Shown: positions 36,577 through 45,699 of the stretch, in pieces
Numbering within the stretch: the stretch's first letter is position 1
Layout: every line of letters begins with the position of its first letter
NCBI RefSeq assembly: GCF_013365535.1
Contig: NZ_CP053590.1
Span: forward strand, 3,896,501-3,960,500
Length of the DNA: 64,000 bases
Reading direction: 5' to 3'
DNA from: Aquimarina sp. TRL1
GTDB lineage: Bacteria; Bacteroidota; Bacteroidia; Flavobacteriales; Flavobacteriaceae
The notes under the pieces: model-generated
What the model saw: the letters and a program-made list of their open reading frames with translations, nothing else
What the model was told of the DNA's origin: nothing
Databases searched by the model: none
Position numbers and translations under genes: made by a program

Positions 36577-37263
36577 TTAATCATCGTCATCATCATCGTC
36601 ATCATCATCGTCATCGTCATCATCGTCATCATCATCGTCATCATCATCGTCATCATCGTCGTCATATTTTCTTTTCCTAAATGTTCTTTTATGATGATGA
36701 ACATCCCCTTTTCTATAAGGCTTGTATCGTTTGCCATCCAGGTAGTACCAATTATCTTCTTCGGAATAGCGACAATATTGACAATAGTCAAAAAAGATAT
36801 CACCTTCTGTATACCTAATATTATGAAAACGATCATAATAGATATATAATCCACCAATCTGAGATACTAAATTTCTTCTATAGCGTACCCCGACAGTACC
36901 AATTCTTCGAACTCGATCATATCGATCATAATTAATAGACACACGTCCGATTCTTCGTATCCTGCCAAATTGATCATATCGTATGTCTAACCTGGGATGG
37001 CGATAGCGCCGATCTCTATGGGGAGTTTTGTAGCGTTTTGCATTTGTCCAGTGATCACGATGGTGATATCTGGGAATTCTATAATCTAATTGCCCCCCTG
37101 GAAATACAAAAAACTTAACTCCAGCTTCTTCAAAAATAACAGCTTCCCCGTGATAAAAGGAATTTTTTCCTTTTGTGTGATGTGGTGTGTATCTTGGATG
37201 GTTTGCCTGAGCAGTTGCTACTACCAGTAGCATAGCTGCAAATAAAAGTACCATTTTTTTCAT
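36577..37263 (-). CDS. Secreted protein ending in 28 consecutive aspartates
   Basis: Start at 37263 (228 aa) gives the signal peptide MKKMVLLFAAMLLVVATAQA; an ATG 8 codons upstream is weaker. The mature part is His/Arg/Tyr-rich with repeats FGRIRRIGRVSINYD, YDRVRRIGTVGVRY and SQIGGLYIYYDRFHNI, clearly related to the basic-tailed protein at 30212-31516, and a FDYCQYCRY motif. After RKRKY the protein ends in 28 Asp codons (36580-36663), a mix of GAT and GAC, followed by TAA. The acidic tail could chelate Ca or other cations, or bind a basic partner. I do not recognise a family. Confidence 0.8.
   Translation of the reverse strand: MKKMVLLFAAMLLVVATAQANHPRYTPHHTKGKNSFYHGEAVIFEEAGVKFFVFPGGQLDYRIPRYHHRDHWTNAKRYKTPHRDRRYRHPRLDIRYDQFGRIRRIGRVSINYDRYDRVRRIGTVGVRYRRNLVSQIGGLYIYYDRFHNIRYTEGDIFFDYCQYCRYSEEDNWYYLDGKRYKPYRKGDVHHHKRTFRKRKYDDDDDDDDDDDDDDDDDDDDDDDDDDDD
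36580..36663 (-). repeat. Interrupted GAT/GAC trinucleotide tract encoding 28 Asp
   Basis: The tract is 84 bases, 28 triplets long, with GAC and GAT in irregular alternation on the minus strand. It ends directly at the stop codon. Its length could vary by slippage, which would change only tail length in frame. Confidence 0.95.
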
Positions 37264-37400
37264 ATCTAAAACGTTTACTGTGTACACCTACTGGCTAGCA
37301 TTTCGGTATTCACTGTTTTTGAGATAGAAATAACCAAAGGATGTGCCAAAAGCAGTTATTTGGATAAAAAAAATGATACTTTTAATAGGTGTTATAGGCT

Positions 37401-38036
37401 TTATAGCTGGTTTATAATGTCTTGAGGATCTGCTCTTTTTTTGTAATCCTCTTCTAGGTAATCATAGCTAATGGTTCCATCTTGTTCAATTATATAGGTA
37501 GCAGAGATGGGTAATTCGTGGTCTGAATTGCCATTACTTGTTTCTACATCAATGTTAAAACTTTTATAGATTTCTACCAGTTCATCAGGTAGTGCAAAAG
37601 TCAGATTAAAATTTTTAGCAACTACATTATCCTTATCAGAAAGCACTTGAAAACTGAGTTCATTTTTTTCGGTTGTACTCAGAGAATGATCAGGAGTTTC
37701 TGGAGAGATGGCGACCAGGGTAGCTCCGTTTTTTTCTATTTCTGGTAATACATTTTGGAGCGCCTTAAGTTCTAAATTACAATAAGGGCACCATCCTCCT
37801 CTATAAAATGAAAGTACCACTTTCTTTTCTTTTAAAATATCTTGTACAGATACCTGTTTTCCATTAGCATTAGGAAGCGTAATTTCAGGAATTTTATTTC
37901 CCTTCTTTAATGCCTGAGCAAGGATTTTCTCGGTGCGTAATTGTTCAATTGCAGCGCCCATTACTTTTTGAGAAGCTTGTGGAATTTTAGTAGCAGAAAG
38001 ATCTGCATATGCTTTTAAATCTTTTGTGAGTGACAT
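37401..38036 (-). CDS. Peroxiredoxin-like AhpC/TSA-family protein
   Basis: The 211-aa protein is a close paralogue of the one at 34870-35544: SFYRGGWCPYCNLELKALQ with Cys83 and Cys86, and VAISPETPDHSLSTTEKNE. The C-terminus lacks the His-rich extension. No signal peptide is seen, so it probably acts in the cytoplasm, reducing peroxides or disulfides; the subgroup is not biochemically well defined. It is flanked by the poly-Asp protein and uvrA and has no clear operon partner. Confidence 0.92.
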   Translation of the reverse strand: MSLTKDLKAYADLSATKIPQASQKVMGAAIEQLRTEKILAQALKKGNKIPEITLPNANGKQVSVQDILKEKKVVLSFYRGGWCPYCNLELKALQNVLPEIEKNGATLVAISPETPDHSLSTTEKNELSFQVLSDKDNVVAKNFNLTFALPDELVEIYKSFNIDVETSNGNSDHELPISATYIIEQDGTISYDYLEEDYKKRADPQDIINQL

Positions 38037-38107
38037 ATAGGTTATATTTATTGTTATATCCTTGTAGTCGTAAGCACAGTGATTGGTTTACATCTATTAA
38101 CAAAGCT

Positions 38108-40888
38108 TTATAATTTATCACGGAGGTATTTTCCTGTATGAGAAGCCTTAATTTTTATTAATTCTTCCGGAGTTCCCTGCCCTATAATTGTACCTCCAAG
38201 TATCCCTCCTTCAGGACCTAAGTCAATAATATAGTCTGCACATTTGATCAGATCAATATTGTGTTCTATAACCAAAACAGAATGTCCTTTATCTAATAAT
38301 TCATTAAAAGATTTTAACAATTTTTTGATGTCATGAAAGTGTAATCCAGTAGTAGGTTCATCAAAAATAAATAAGGCTTTGTCTTTGGTATTTCCCTTTA
38401 CTAGAAAAGAGGCCAGTTTGATTCGTTGTGCTTCTCCTCCGGATAGCGTAGAGGAACTTTGCCCTAATTTGACATACCCTAACCCGACATCCTGTAACGG
38501 TTGAAGTTTTCTGGTGATTTTAGTTTGTTTATGAGTGTAGAAAAAATCAATAGCATCATCAATGGTCATGTTGAGGATATCATCGATATTCTTATCTTGG
38601 AAAGTAACTTCCAGAATTTCTTTTTTGAATCGTTTTCCATTACAAGTTTCACAGACTAAATGTACATCAGCCATGAACTGCATCTCTATGGTAACTTCTC
38701 CTTCCCCTTTACAGGTTTCACATCTTCCTCCATCTACATTAAAAGAAAAATGTTTGCTTTTATAATTTCTTATTGCAGATAGTTTCTGATTGGCAAAAAG
38801 AGCTCTAATATCATCATAAGCTTTAATATATGTAACAGGATTAGAACGGGACGATCGTCCTATTGGATTTTGATCGACAAACTCTACATGTTTTATATTG
38901 CTGTAGTTTCCTTTTACTTCTGTGAATTGTCCAGCTTTTTCTCCATAACCTCCCAGTTCTTTGAGGAGTGCAGGGTAGACAATCTTTTTTATTAAAGTAC
39001 TTTTTCCACTTCCAGATACTCCTGTAATAGCAGTAAAAACTCCTAAAGGAATAGTTACATCTATATTATTCAGGTTGTTTTCTCTGGCTCCTACGATATC
39101 GATGTGATATTTAGAAGTACGTCTTTTTTCAGGAACCTCAATTGATAACTTATTACTGAGATATTTTGCGGTTAATGAGTCTTTTTTAATAATTTGATCA
39201 TAGGTACCTGTAGCGACAACTTCTCCTCCAAAACTCCCGGCTTCCGGTCCTATGTCGATAATTTCATCTGCGGCTTTCATAATATCTTCATCATGTTCAA
39301 CAACAATCACAGTATTACCGAGATCACGTAAAGATAGCAATACATTAATTAATTTTTCCGTATCCTTAGGGTGTAGTCCAATACTGGGTTCATCCAGAAT
39401 ATACATAGAACCTACCAGGCTACTTCCCAGTGATGTTGCCAGATTTATACGTTGAGATTCTCCTCCTGATAGTGTATTGGATTTTCTGTTGAGTGTAAGA
39501 TATCCAAGTCCTACATTCTCCAAAAAGCCCAAACGGCTATTAATTTCTTTTAGTAGGCGTTTGGCAATAGATATTTCATGTGTACTTAGTTCTAGATTTT
39601 TAAAAAAATCACTGACTTCATGAAGTGGTTTTTCTACCAGCTCCGTTATAGTTTTATTTCCTACTTTTACATTGTTAGCTTCTGGACGTAAACGGGTCCC
39701 TTTACAGGTGTTACATCTGGTTTTACCTCGATACCTGGATAGCATAACACGATTTTGGATTTTATATGCTTTGGCTTCTAGTTCTTTAAAAAAACTATCA
39801 ATTCCTTCAAAGTATTCATTTCCTTTCCACAGCAAGCTTTTATCTTCTTCTGATAACTGATAATATGGTTTGTGGATTGGGAAATCAAACTTATATGCAT
39901 TATTGACTAATTGATCTTTGTACCAACTCATACTTTCTCCTTTCCAGGGGAATACAGCGCCTTCATAGATACTAAGTGCTGTGTTGGGAATTACCAGATC
40001 TTCATCAATTCCAATAACATCTCCATATCCTTCACAAGTGGGGCAAGCTCCATAAGGATTGTTAAAACTAAAAAGATGGACATTAGGTTCTAAAAAAGTA
40101 ATCCCATCCAGTTCGAACTTATTGCTAAATTCTCTCAGGGTATTGTCTTGTAGGGTTTGTATATAACAGCTTCCTTTTCCTTCAAAAAAAGCGGTGCCGA
40201 CAGCATCTGCTAATCGGTTATAAAAATCTTCATTATCTCTTTTGATGATTCGGTCAATGACTAAATGTATCTCATCAGTTTCTTTGTATTCAGCTTCTTC
40301 AATTCGGTATACAGTATCATTTACTTTGATTCTGGCATATCCTTGTTGTTGGAGTACCTGCAGCTTTTTTTCGAGTGTTCTGCCTTCTTCTACGGTTATA
40401 GTAGATAAAAGTAATAGTTTAGCGCCTTCTTCGAATGATTTTACATAGGCGACTACATCACTAACAGTTTCTTTCTTTACCTGATTTCCGGAAACAGGGG
40501 AGTAGGTTTTCCCAATACGCGCATAGAGAAGTTTTAAATAATCATAGATCTCAGTAGTAGTTCCGACTGTCGATCTTGGATTGGTAGAGTTTACTTTTTG
40601 TTCTATAGCAATAGCAGGAGCGATTCCTTTTATATAATCTACCTTTGGTTTATTTAATCGCCCCAGAAACTGTCTGGCATAAGAAGAAAGACTCTCTACA
40701 TACCTACGTTGTCCTTCTGCATATAGTGTATCAAAAGCCAAGCTGGATTTTCCGGAACCAGATAAGCCTGTAATGACTACCAATTTATTTCTGGGAATTG
40801 ATACATCCAGATTTTTAAGGTTGTGGAGCTTAGCGCCTTTGATTAAAATATGATGTTTTGGGTCTTTAGTTGAGATGTCCTGAACCAT
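38108..40888 (-). CDS. uvrA: Excinuclease ABC subunit A
   Basis: UvrA is the damage-recognition ATPase of nucleotide excision repair. The start at 40888 (926 aa) gives [19 protein letters not shown]; an in-frame ATG 11 codons upstream is an unlikely hydrophobic extension. Two ABC ATPase modules are seen: Walker [21 protein letters not shown] and [12 protein letters not shown], with signature [12 protein letters not shown] and [12 protein letters not shown]. Zinc-finger cysteine pairs [18 protein letters not shown] and CETCNGKRF are present. The gene is monocistronic on this evidence. Confidence 0.98.
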   Translation of the reverse strand: MVQDISTKDPKHHILIKGAKLHNLKNLDVSIPRNKLVVITGLSGSGKSSLAFDTLYAEGQRRYVESLSSYARQFLGRLNKPKVDYIKGIAPAIAIEQKVNSTNPRSTVGTTTEIYDYLKLLYARIGKTYSPVSGNQVKKETVSDVVAYVKSFEEGAKLLLLSTITVEEGRTLEKKLQVLQQQGYARIKVNDTVYRIEEAEYKETDEIHLVIDRIIKRDNEDFYNRLADAVGTAFFEGKGSCYIQTLQDNTLREFSNKFELDGITFLEPNVHLFSFNNPYGACPTCEGYGDVIGIDEDLVIPNTALSIYEGAVFPWKGESMSWYKDQLVNNAYKFDFPIHKPYYQLSEEDKSLLWKGNEYFEGIDSFFKELEAKAYKIQNRVMLSRYRGKTRCNTCKGTRLRPEANNVKVGNKTITELVEKPLHEVSDFFKNLELSTHEISIAKRLLKEINSRLGFLENVGLGYLTLNRKSNTLSGGESQRINLATSLGSSLVGSMYILDEPSIGLHPKDTEKLINVLLSLRDLGNTVIVVEHDEDIMKAADEIIDIGPEAGSFGGEVVATGTYDQIIKKDSLTAKYLSNKLSIEVPEKRRTSKYHIDIVGARENNLNNIDVTIPLGVFTAITGVSGSGKSTLIKKIVYPALLKELGGYGEKAGQFTEVKGNYSNIKHVEFVDQNPIGRSSRSNPVTYIKAYDDIRALFANQKLSAIRNYKSKHFSFNVDGGRCETCKGEGEVTIEMQFMADVHLVCETCNGKRFKKEILEVTFQDKNIDDILNMTIDDAIDFFYTHKQTKITRKLQPLQDVGLGYVKLGQSSSTLSGGEAQRIKLASFLVKGNTKDKALFIFDEPTTGLHFHDIKKLLKSFNELLDKGHSVLVIEHNIDLIKCADYIIDLGPEGGILGGTIIGQGTPEELIKIKASHTGKYLRDKL

Positions 40889-41127
40889 GATTAAATACAG
40901 TAAAACAGCAAAGATAATCATTACGATAAAAGTATTATAATGCTTTTATAAATGAAGTTTTGATAAAAAAATTAACAAAAAATACTTGATTTTAAAGGAT
41001 AGTTATTATATTAGCGACCGAAACACTCATATTATTAACTAAGAAAAGATAGCCTATAGTACATTTTTACTTTTAAGTTTAACATGGCCCGACCCCAAGC
41101 TTGTTGGTGCAGTAAAAAGTAAAAAGT

Positions 41128-41712
41128 ATGAAAGAGTACACCCTGACTGATGCTGTTTTGGTTAATAATTATATCAAAGGTGACGAAAGTGCTTTGTCTA
41201 TTTTAATCGAACGTCACAAACAACGAATCTACAGCTTTATTTATTCGAAAATTTTTGATAGAGATATCTCTGAAGATATTTTTCAAGACACTTTTATAAA
41301 AGTGATTCAAACATTAAAAAAAGGAAAATACAACGAAGAAGGAAAATTTCTTCCTTGGGTAATGCGTATTGCTCATAATTTGGTCATTGACCATTTTAGA
41401 AAAGGAAATCGCATGCCTAAGTTCGAAGATAATGGAGAGTTCAGTATTTTTTCTGTGATTAGTGATAATAATTTAAATGCAGAGCGAAGATTGATTAAAG
41501 ATCAGGTAGAGGAAGATTTGAGAAATCTTATCCTAGAATTGCCTGAAGACCAGAAAGAAGTACTGGTAATGCGTATGTATAAAGATATGAGTTTTAAAGA
41601 AATTTCTGATAAAACAGGAGTAAGTATCAATACGGCATTAGGAAGAATGAGATATGCTTTGATTAATTTAAGAAAAGTGATAGATAAAAATAATATCGTA
41701 TTAACTAATTAA
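41128..41712 (+). CDS. ECF-type RNA polymerase sigma factor
   Basis: The 194-aa protein has sigma region 2 (about 20-90, with DISEDIFQDTFIKVIQTLKK and FLPWVMRIAHNLVIDHFRK) and region 4 (about 128-180, LPEDQKEVLVMRMYKDMSFKEISDKTGVSINTALGRM). This is the layout of extracytoplasmic-function sigma factors directing alternative promoters. No adjacent anti-sigma factor is seen. A 47-aa ORF follows 78 bases downstream and a terminator closes the unit. Confidence 0.95.
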   Translation: MKEYTLTDAVLVNNYIKGDESALSILIERHKQRIYSFIYSKIFDRDISEDIFQDTFIKVIQTLKKGKYNEEGKFLPWVMRIAHNLVIDHFRKGNRMPKFEDNGEFSIFSVISDNNLNAERRLIKDQVEEDLRNLILELPEDQKEVLVMRMYKDMSFKEISDKTGVSINTALGRMRYALINLRKVIDKNNIVLTN

Positions 41713-41790
41713 AAAGTTAAAAAGTGTTAAGAATGTAATAAAGTATTTTTTGCCTCGTTATTGAATTATAACAAAACAATAACATTATTT

Positions 41791-41934
41791 ATGGCAAAAT
41801 TTTACTTTGAATCCTCACAGAGAGATAAACAATTAAACCCAAGAAAAAGTACAATCGACTTTATTCTTAATTATTCGAAAGCATTAGAAATTTTAGAATA
41901 TAAGAAGTTAAAGTTTGAAGCACTTCTTAACTAA
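41791..41934 (+). CDS. Small conserved-looking protein, 47 aa, downstream of the ECF sigma factor
   Basis: The ORF begins MAKFYFESSQRDKQLNPRKS and ends KKLKFEALLN, a hydrophilic peptide with a predicted C-terminal helix. It follows the sigma-factor gene on the same strand after 78 bases and ends at once before a bidirectional terminator, so it fits as the last gene of that transcript. Its composition (Lys/Phe/Leu, no low complexity) looks coding. I do not recognise a family. It could modulate the sigma factor, but position is the only support for that. Confidence 0.6.
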   Translation: MAKFYFESSQRDKQLNPRKSTIDFILNYSKALEILEYKKLKFEALLN

Positions 41935-41941
41935 GAAACAA

Positions 41942-41966
41942 AAAGCCTCTATTTAATAGAGGCTTT
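41942..41966. terminator. Bidirectional terminator overlapping the nth stop codon
   Basis: AAAGCCTCTATT pairs with AATAGAGGCTTT, with A/T-runs on both sides. The nth stop (41949-41951) lies inside the stem, so the hairpin serves both converging units. Confidence 0.88.
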
Positions 41967-42617
41967 ATTTTTTTTGAGATATTCGTTGATAACGGTTTTT
42001 CTTCCGATAGTTTTAGTAATTATATCTTTTTCCAGATCCCATCCACGTGCAGGAGAGTATTCTCTTCCATACCATATAATCTGAAGATGAAGGTCATTCC
42101 ATAGTTCTTTAGGGAATAATCGTTTGGCATCTTTTTCTGTCTGTGTAACATTTTTTCCGTTGCTAAACCCCCAGCGATACATCAACCTATGAATGTGAGT
42201 GTCTACAGGGAAAGCAGGGATTCCAAATGCTTGGGATAAGACCACTCCAGCAGTTTTATGTCCTACTGCAGGAAGTTCTTCTAGTTCTTCAAAAGTCTGA
42301 GGAACCTCTCCATTGTGTTTATTAATCAGGATATGGGATAATTCATAAATCCCTTTGGATTTCATAGGGCTTAATCCTACAGGTCTGATAATATCTCTGA
42401 TTTCTTCTACCGAGAGTTTAATCATTGCATAAGGATTATCTGCTCTTTCAAATAATAAAGGAGTGATTTGATTAACCCGTACATCCGTACTCTGGGCACT
42501 CATTAGTACAGCGATTAATAATGTATATGGATCTTTGTGATCAAGAGGAACAGGAATTCTCGGATAGAGCTCCTGAAGTGTTTTTATGGTAAAATCAACT
42601 TTTTCCTGTTTCGTCAT
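41949..42617 (-). CDS. nth: Endonuclease III (DNA glycosylase/AP lyase) without the C-terminal Fe-S cysteines
   Basis: The 222-aa enzyme removes oxidised pyrimidines and nicks AP sites. The helix-hairpin-helix-GPD core is intact: LPAVGHKTAGVVLSQAFG with catalytic Lys121, and FPVDTHIHRL with Asp139. In E. coli Nth four C-terminal cysteines bind a [4Fe-4S] cluster; here the corresponding C-terminal part (LHLQIIWYGREYSPARGWDLEKDIITKT) contains no cysteine. This appears to be a property of the flavobacterial form, not damage, since the frame and length are normal. Confidence 0.94.
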   Translation of the reverse strand: MTKQEKVDFTIKTLQELYPRIPVPLDHKDPYTLLIAVLMSAQSTDVRVNQITPLLFERADNPYAMIKLSVEEIRDIIRPVGLSPMKSKGIYELSHILINKHNGEVPQTFEELEELPAVGHKTAGVVLSQAFGIPAFPVDTHIHRLMYRWGFSNGKNVTQTEKDAKRLFPKELWNDLHLQIIWYGREYSPARGWDLEKDIITKTIGRKTVINEYLKKNKASIK

Positions 42618-42888
42618 GGTGTATTTTTTTGCTAAAATATAAAATCAAAGACGCATATCTGCTGTCAGAGGGCTTCATATTTTGAATATGTGATATCAAA
42701 AATGGAGTTATTTTATAAAAAAGGAAGGTTTTTATAATATGAAAAGATAATAAGCAGATTGAAAAATATTATAATTCCAATCTGAGAGACCTTAAATATT
42801 TGTTATACTTTTATAGCAAAAATTGCCAGGTACTATTTTTTTTAATTTCAGAAATAAGAACCGGTCTTATTAATTTTATAACAGATTT

Positions 42889-43338
42889 ATGACAACATTA
42901 AAAATAGGAGATAAAGCTCCTGAATTTTCTGCATTAGATCAGGAAGGAAATACGATAACATTGGGAGATTATAAAGGAAAAAAACTAGTAGTTTTCTTTT
43001 ACCCTAAGGCAAGTACTCCGGGATGTACTGCAGAGGCTTGTAATTTAAGGGATCATTACCAGACATTTTTAGCACAAGGATATGAGATTCTGGGAGTAAG
43101 TGCAGATAGTGCCAGACGTCAATTAAATTTTAAAACCAAGAATGAACTGCCTTATCCTTTATTAGCAGATGAAGATAAAAAAGTAATAGAAGCTTTTGGT
43201 GTATGGGGACCTAAGAAATTTATGGGACGAGAATACGATGGAATTCACAGAACTACTTTTGTTATTGACGAATCAGGCGTAATAACAGATGTAATCTCCA
43301 AGGTAAAAACTAAAGAACACGCTGCTCAGATACTGTAG
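42889..43338 (+). CDS. bcp: Thioredoxin-dependent thiol peroxidase (Bcp/PrxQ)
   Basis: The 149-aa cytoplasmic peroxiredoxin reduces hydroperoxides using thioredoxin. The motif FYPKASTPGCTAEACNLRDHY contains the peroxidatic Cys46 and resolving Cys51, the PrxQ spacing. The C-terminal RTTFVIDESGVITDVI strand completes the thioredoxin-like fold. The gene stands alone and ends at a strong bidirectional terminator. Confidence 0.96.
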   Translation: MTTLKIGDKAPEFSALDQEGNTITLGDYKGKKLVVFFYPKASTPGCTAEACNLRDHYQTFLAQGYEILGVSADSARRQLNFKTKNELPYPLLADEDKKVIEAFGVWGPKKFMGREYDGIHRTTFVIDESGVITDVISKVKTKEHAAQIL

Positions 43339-43370
43339 AGAACAGCATTGAGTTACACAATAAAAATAAT

Positions 43371-43402
43371 AAGAGCGGTTAGAAAAATACTAACCGCTCT
43401 TA
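43371..43402. terminator. Terminator between bcp and the convergent unknown gene
   Basis: AAGAGCGGTTAG and CTAACCGCTCTT form a perfect 12-bp stem around an AAAAATA-type loop. T-rich sequence follows on the plus strand. Confidence 0.85.
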
Positions 43403-43428
43403 ATTTATATATAATAAAGAATAAAGTA

Positions 43429-44874
43429 TTATACTGTTTCTTTCTCTTTATAACCAAATAGATGATTGTCCTTTATTATTTGAGAAACTCCTTCTGGTAA
43501 CTTGTTTTCCCATCCATCTTTCCCTTCCTGTATCCATTGTAGCACCTCTCTGGAGAATACATCCATGATACTTTGATCGTAGTCTACAATGTCTTGTAAT
43601 TTTCCGTTGTATTTAAAGAACTTGTACAGCTCTTTCATACGAGGGTGAACTTTTAGGTTATCACTAGTGGTGATATTTCCGGTTTTATGATCTTTTAGCG
43701 GATATAAATATACTTTGAGATCTTTGAAAAATAGTTTACCAAAAGCTTCTAGGATTCCACCACTCAGATGGCGATAATATTTCTCGTCAAAAATTTCGAT
43801 AAGGTTATTCACTCCCATAGCTAAGGCCATACGCTCTTTGGTATAGTTAGAGAAGTATTCAACCATTCGATAATATTCCTGGAAATTAGAAATCATTACA
43901 GTTTGTCCCAGAGAACAAAGCAATTGTGCTCTGTCCATGAAATCCTTTTCATCGATTTCTCCCTCTGCTCTAAGGTTAGATAAAGTAATTTCAAAAATAA
44001 CTTCAGTTTTGTTTTTGTTTACCTTATTTTCTTTGAGAAACATATTTAACGATTTCTCATAGATATCCATATTTACCTTGGTAACAGGTCTGAAACTACC
44101 TCTAAGGGCTAAAATGTTTTTCTTGTACAGGATTCTGGCAGGAAGGATATTATTTCCGTCAGGACCAAACATGACAGCTTCCGTCATTCCGTTTTTCACT
44201 AACTGAAGACTCATAAGTCTATTATCTACCTTAGAGAATCTTGGACCAGAAAAATTAATAGTATCGATTTCTATTTGATCTTTATCAAGATTATCGTACA
44301 AGTAACGAAGAAGCTTTTTCGGATTATCGTATTTATAGTATGCACCATAAATAAGATTTACTCCTAATACTCCCAAAGTTATTTGCTGTAACCGGGCATC
44401 ATTCTCATGAAAACGGATGTGTAAAACAATCTCGTTATATGCTTCATTAGGTGTAGTTTGGTATCGAATACCAACCCACCCGTGTCCTTTGTATTTTTTA
44501 GCAAAATCAATAGTTGCTACGGTATTAGCATAACTAAAAAATAATTTGTTAGGATGTTTGTCTCGTGATATTCGCTCTTCAATTAAGTTTACTTCATGAG
44601 CAAGCATTTTTTTCAATCGCGCTTCTGTGACGTATCTTTTATCATCTTCGATTCCATAGATAGCATCACTAAAATCCTTGTCATATGCACTCATCGCTTT
44701 TGCAATCGTACCAGATGCTCCTCCTGCTCTAAAAAAATTTCGAACAGTTTCTTGGCCCGCACCTATTTCTGCAAAAGTACCATAGATATTTTCATTAAGG
44801 TTAATTCGTAGCGCTTTACTTTTAATAGAGGGGACAGATTCGAATTCTTTGTCTCCCATAATCGTGATAGGCAT
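43429..44874 (-). CDS. Conserved cytoplasmic protein of unknown function
   Basis: The 481-aa protein has no signal peptide or TM segment. A striking N-terminal motif is FAEIGAGQETVRNFFRAGGASGTIAKAMSAYDKDFSDAIYG (quoted here by key parts: EIGAGQETVRNFF, GGASGTIAKAMSAYD), and LGVNLIYGAYY and GRFSK-like segments (SGPRFSKVDNRLMSLQLVKN) follow. Similar proteins occur in distant bacteria, so the family is old, but I know no characterised member; automatic names such as TonB-dependent receptor or adenylyltransferase do not fit the sequence seen here. An enzyme is likely given the conserved Gly-rich N-terminus (inference). Confidence 0.7.
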   Translation of the reverse strand: MPITIMGDKEFESVPSIKSKALRINLNENIYGTFAEIGAGQETVRNFFRAGGASGTIAKAMSAYDKDFSDAIYGIEDDKRYVTEARLKKMLAHEVNLIEERISRDKHPNKLFFSYANTVATIDFAKKYKGHGWVGIRYQTTPNEAYNEIVLHIRFHENDARLQQITLGVLGVNLIYGAYYKYDNPKKLLRYLYDNLDKDQIEIDTINFSGPRFSKVDNRLMSLQLVKNGMTEAVMFGPDGNNILPARILYKKNILALRGSFRPVTKVNMDIYEKSLNMFLKENKVNKNKTEVIFEITLSNLRAEGEIDEKDFMDRAQLLCSLGQTVMISNFQEYYRMVEYFSNYTKERMALAMGVNNLIEIFDEKYYRHLSGGILEAFGKLFFKDLKVYLYPLKDHKTGNITTSDNLKVHPRMKELYKFFKYNGKLQDIVDYDQSIMDVFSREVLQWIQEGKDGWENKLPEGVSQIIKDNHLFGYKEKETV

Positions 44875-45054
44875 AGCTGAATGGGCTTTTTTTGTTTATG
44901 TAAAGGTACTAATACCTGTATAAAAATAAAAAAGGAGCCTAAGGAAATTCTGTATTTTTTATTAATTCAAAATAATAAAAATGTGTATTGGCATCGATAA
45001 GCCTATGCTTACTAGTTGGGTAAATGAAGGGAATCAACACTTTGTATGGGTGGT

Positions 45055-45312
45055 TTAAGCATTGTCGCAATAGCATTCAAATTGCTTTTTCGAACTTATT
45101 TTATCACCAAAAGGGGGGTATCCCAGATATGTAAGTTGATTTTCTACTGTAGAAATATCGTTCGCTTTTGTAAAATTAAAAGCAATTGTAGCTTGTGTAT
45201 GTCGTATTTCTATAAAAGAAATATTTTTTATACTCGATAATTCTTTTTTTAGTCCTTCCGCACATTGAGGGCAATCTAAATTGTGTACCCGGATATTTGC
45301 TCGTTTTATCAT
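45055..45312 (-). CDS. HMA-like heavy-metal-associated small protein
   Basis: The 85-aa protein has a ferredoxin-like HMA core: RANIRVHNLDCPQCAEGLKKEL, with the metal-binding pair Cys14 and Cys17 (CPQC in place of the usual CxxC spacing in MxCxxC), then FIEIRHTQATIAFNF and the final strand. It ends FECYCDNA, a CxC (Cys80, Cys82) that could add a second metal site. No P-type ATPase is adjacent. Function is likely metal carriage or sensing (inference). Confidence 0.82.
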   Translation of the reverse strand: MIKRANIRVHNLDCPQCAEGLKKELSSIKNISFIEIRHTQATIAFNFTKANDISTVENQLTYLGYPPFGDKISSKKQFECYCDNA

Positions 45313-45567
45313 AAGTAGTGTTTGATTATTTATTAGCTCGTTACACAGAGAAAAGGGGAACGCTGGTAACGATTTTTAGTTTTAAAACTTTTACTGTTAG
45401 TTATATACATAATTACATTTTTTTTAGTGCTTTTATTATAAAGTGTAATTACTTATCCTCATAGCGGTATAAGATGTAATTATATATTAGAAGTATAAGA
45501 GGCTGTTTTTTGCAGAAAAGAGGAAAGATTCTTCTAAGAGAAGAATAAAATAAAGAAGTGCGTACTT

Positions 45568-45594
45568 TTTGGTAAAAAAAATATAAGTACATTT
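45568..45594 (+). promoter_or_regulatory. Promoter of the MBL-fold gene
   Basis: TTG at 45568-45570, a 16-base spacer and TACATTTG at 45587-45594. The -7 box matches TAnnTTTG exactly; the spacer is one base shorter than the usual 17-23. The predicted transcript begins near 45600, leaving a leader of about 100 bases. Confidence 0.6.
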
Positions 45595-45601
45595 GTTTTT
45601 A

Positions 45602-45687
45602 ATCCTTCTTCTGGAAGGAATTTCCTGAGACTACCTCAGGATCTTTGTTCGGAAGCATCCCTCGCGAGCTTGCTCCGAGTCTATTGA
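45602..45687 (+). promoter_or_regulatory. Structured 5' leader with three successive hairpins
   Basis: Hairpins are CCTTC-TTCT-GGAAGG (about 45603-45617), CCTGAG-ACTAC-CTCAGG (about 45624-45640) and CGGAAGCA...TGCTCCG (about 45650-45677), the last with an inner CTCGCGAG palindrome. They lie between the predicted transcription start and the ATG at 45700. It may be a regulatory leader or a short repeat element; no known riboswitch is recognised. Confidence 0.5.
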
Positions 45688-45699
45688 TTTCAATAAAGA

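Larger units (their letters stand above)
45313..45699. other. Gene-free leader region of the MBL-fold gene
   Basis: The first part (45313-45560) is AT-rich with nothing I can support. A -33/-7 promoter lies at 45568-45594, followed by a GC-richer segment with three consecutive hairpins up to 45687, then a short A-rich stretch before the ATG. The GC contrast with the surroundings is clear. Confidence 0.7.

Noticed and set aside
36580..36663. Regular repeats that could suggest a CRISPR array or a tandem repeat
   Set aside because: They are triplets in frame with a coding sequence, with no spacers.
36532..36849. Plus-strand ORF with long Ile/Val runs opposite the poly-Asp gene
   Set aside because: It is the reverse complement of the Asp codon tract, with no start context or family; the minus-strand gene has a signal peptide and a paralogue.
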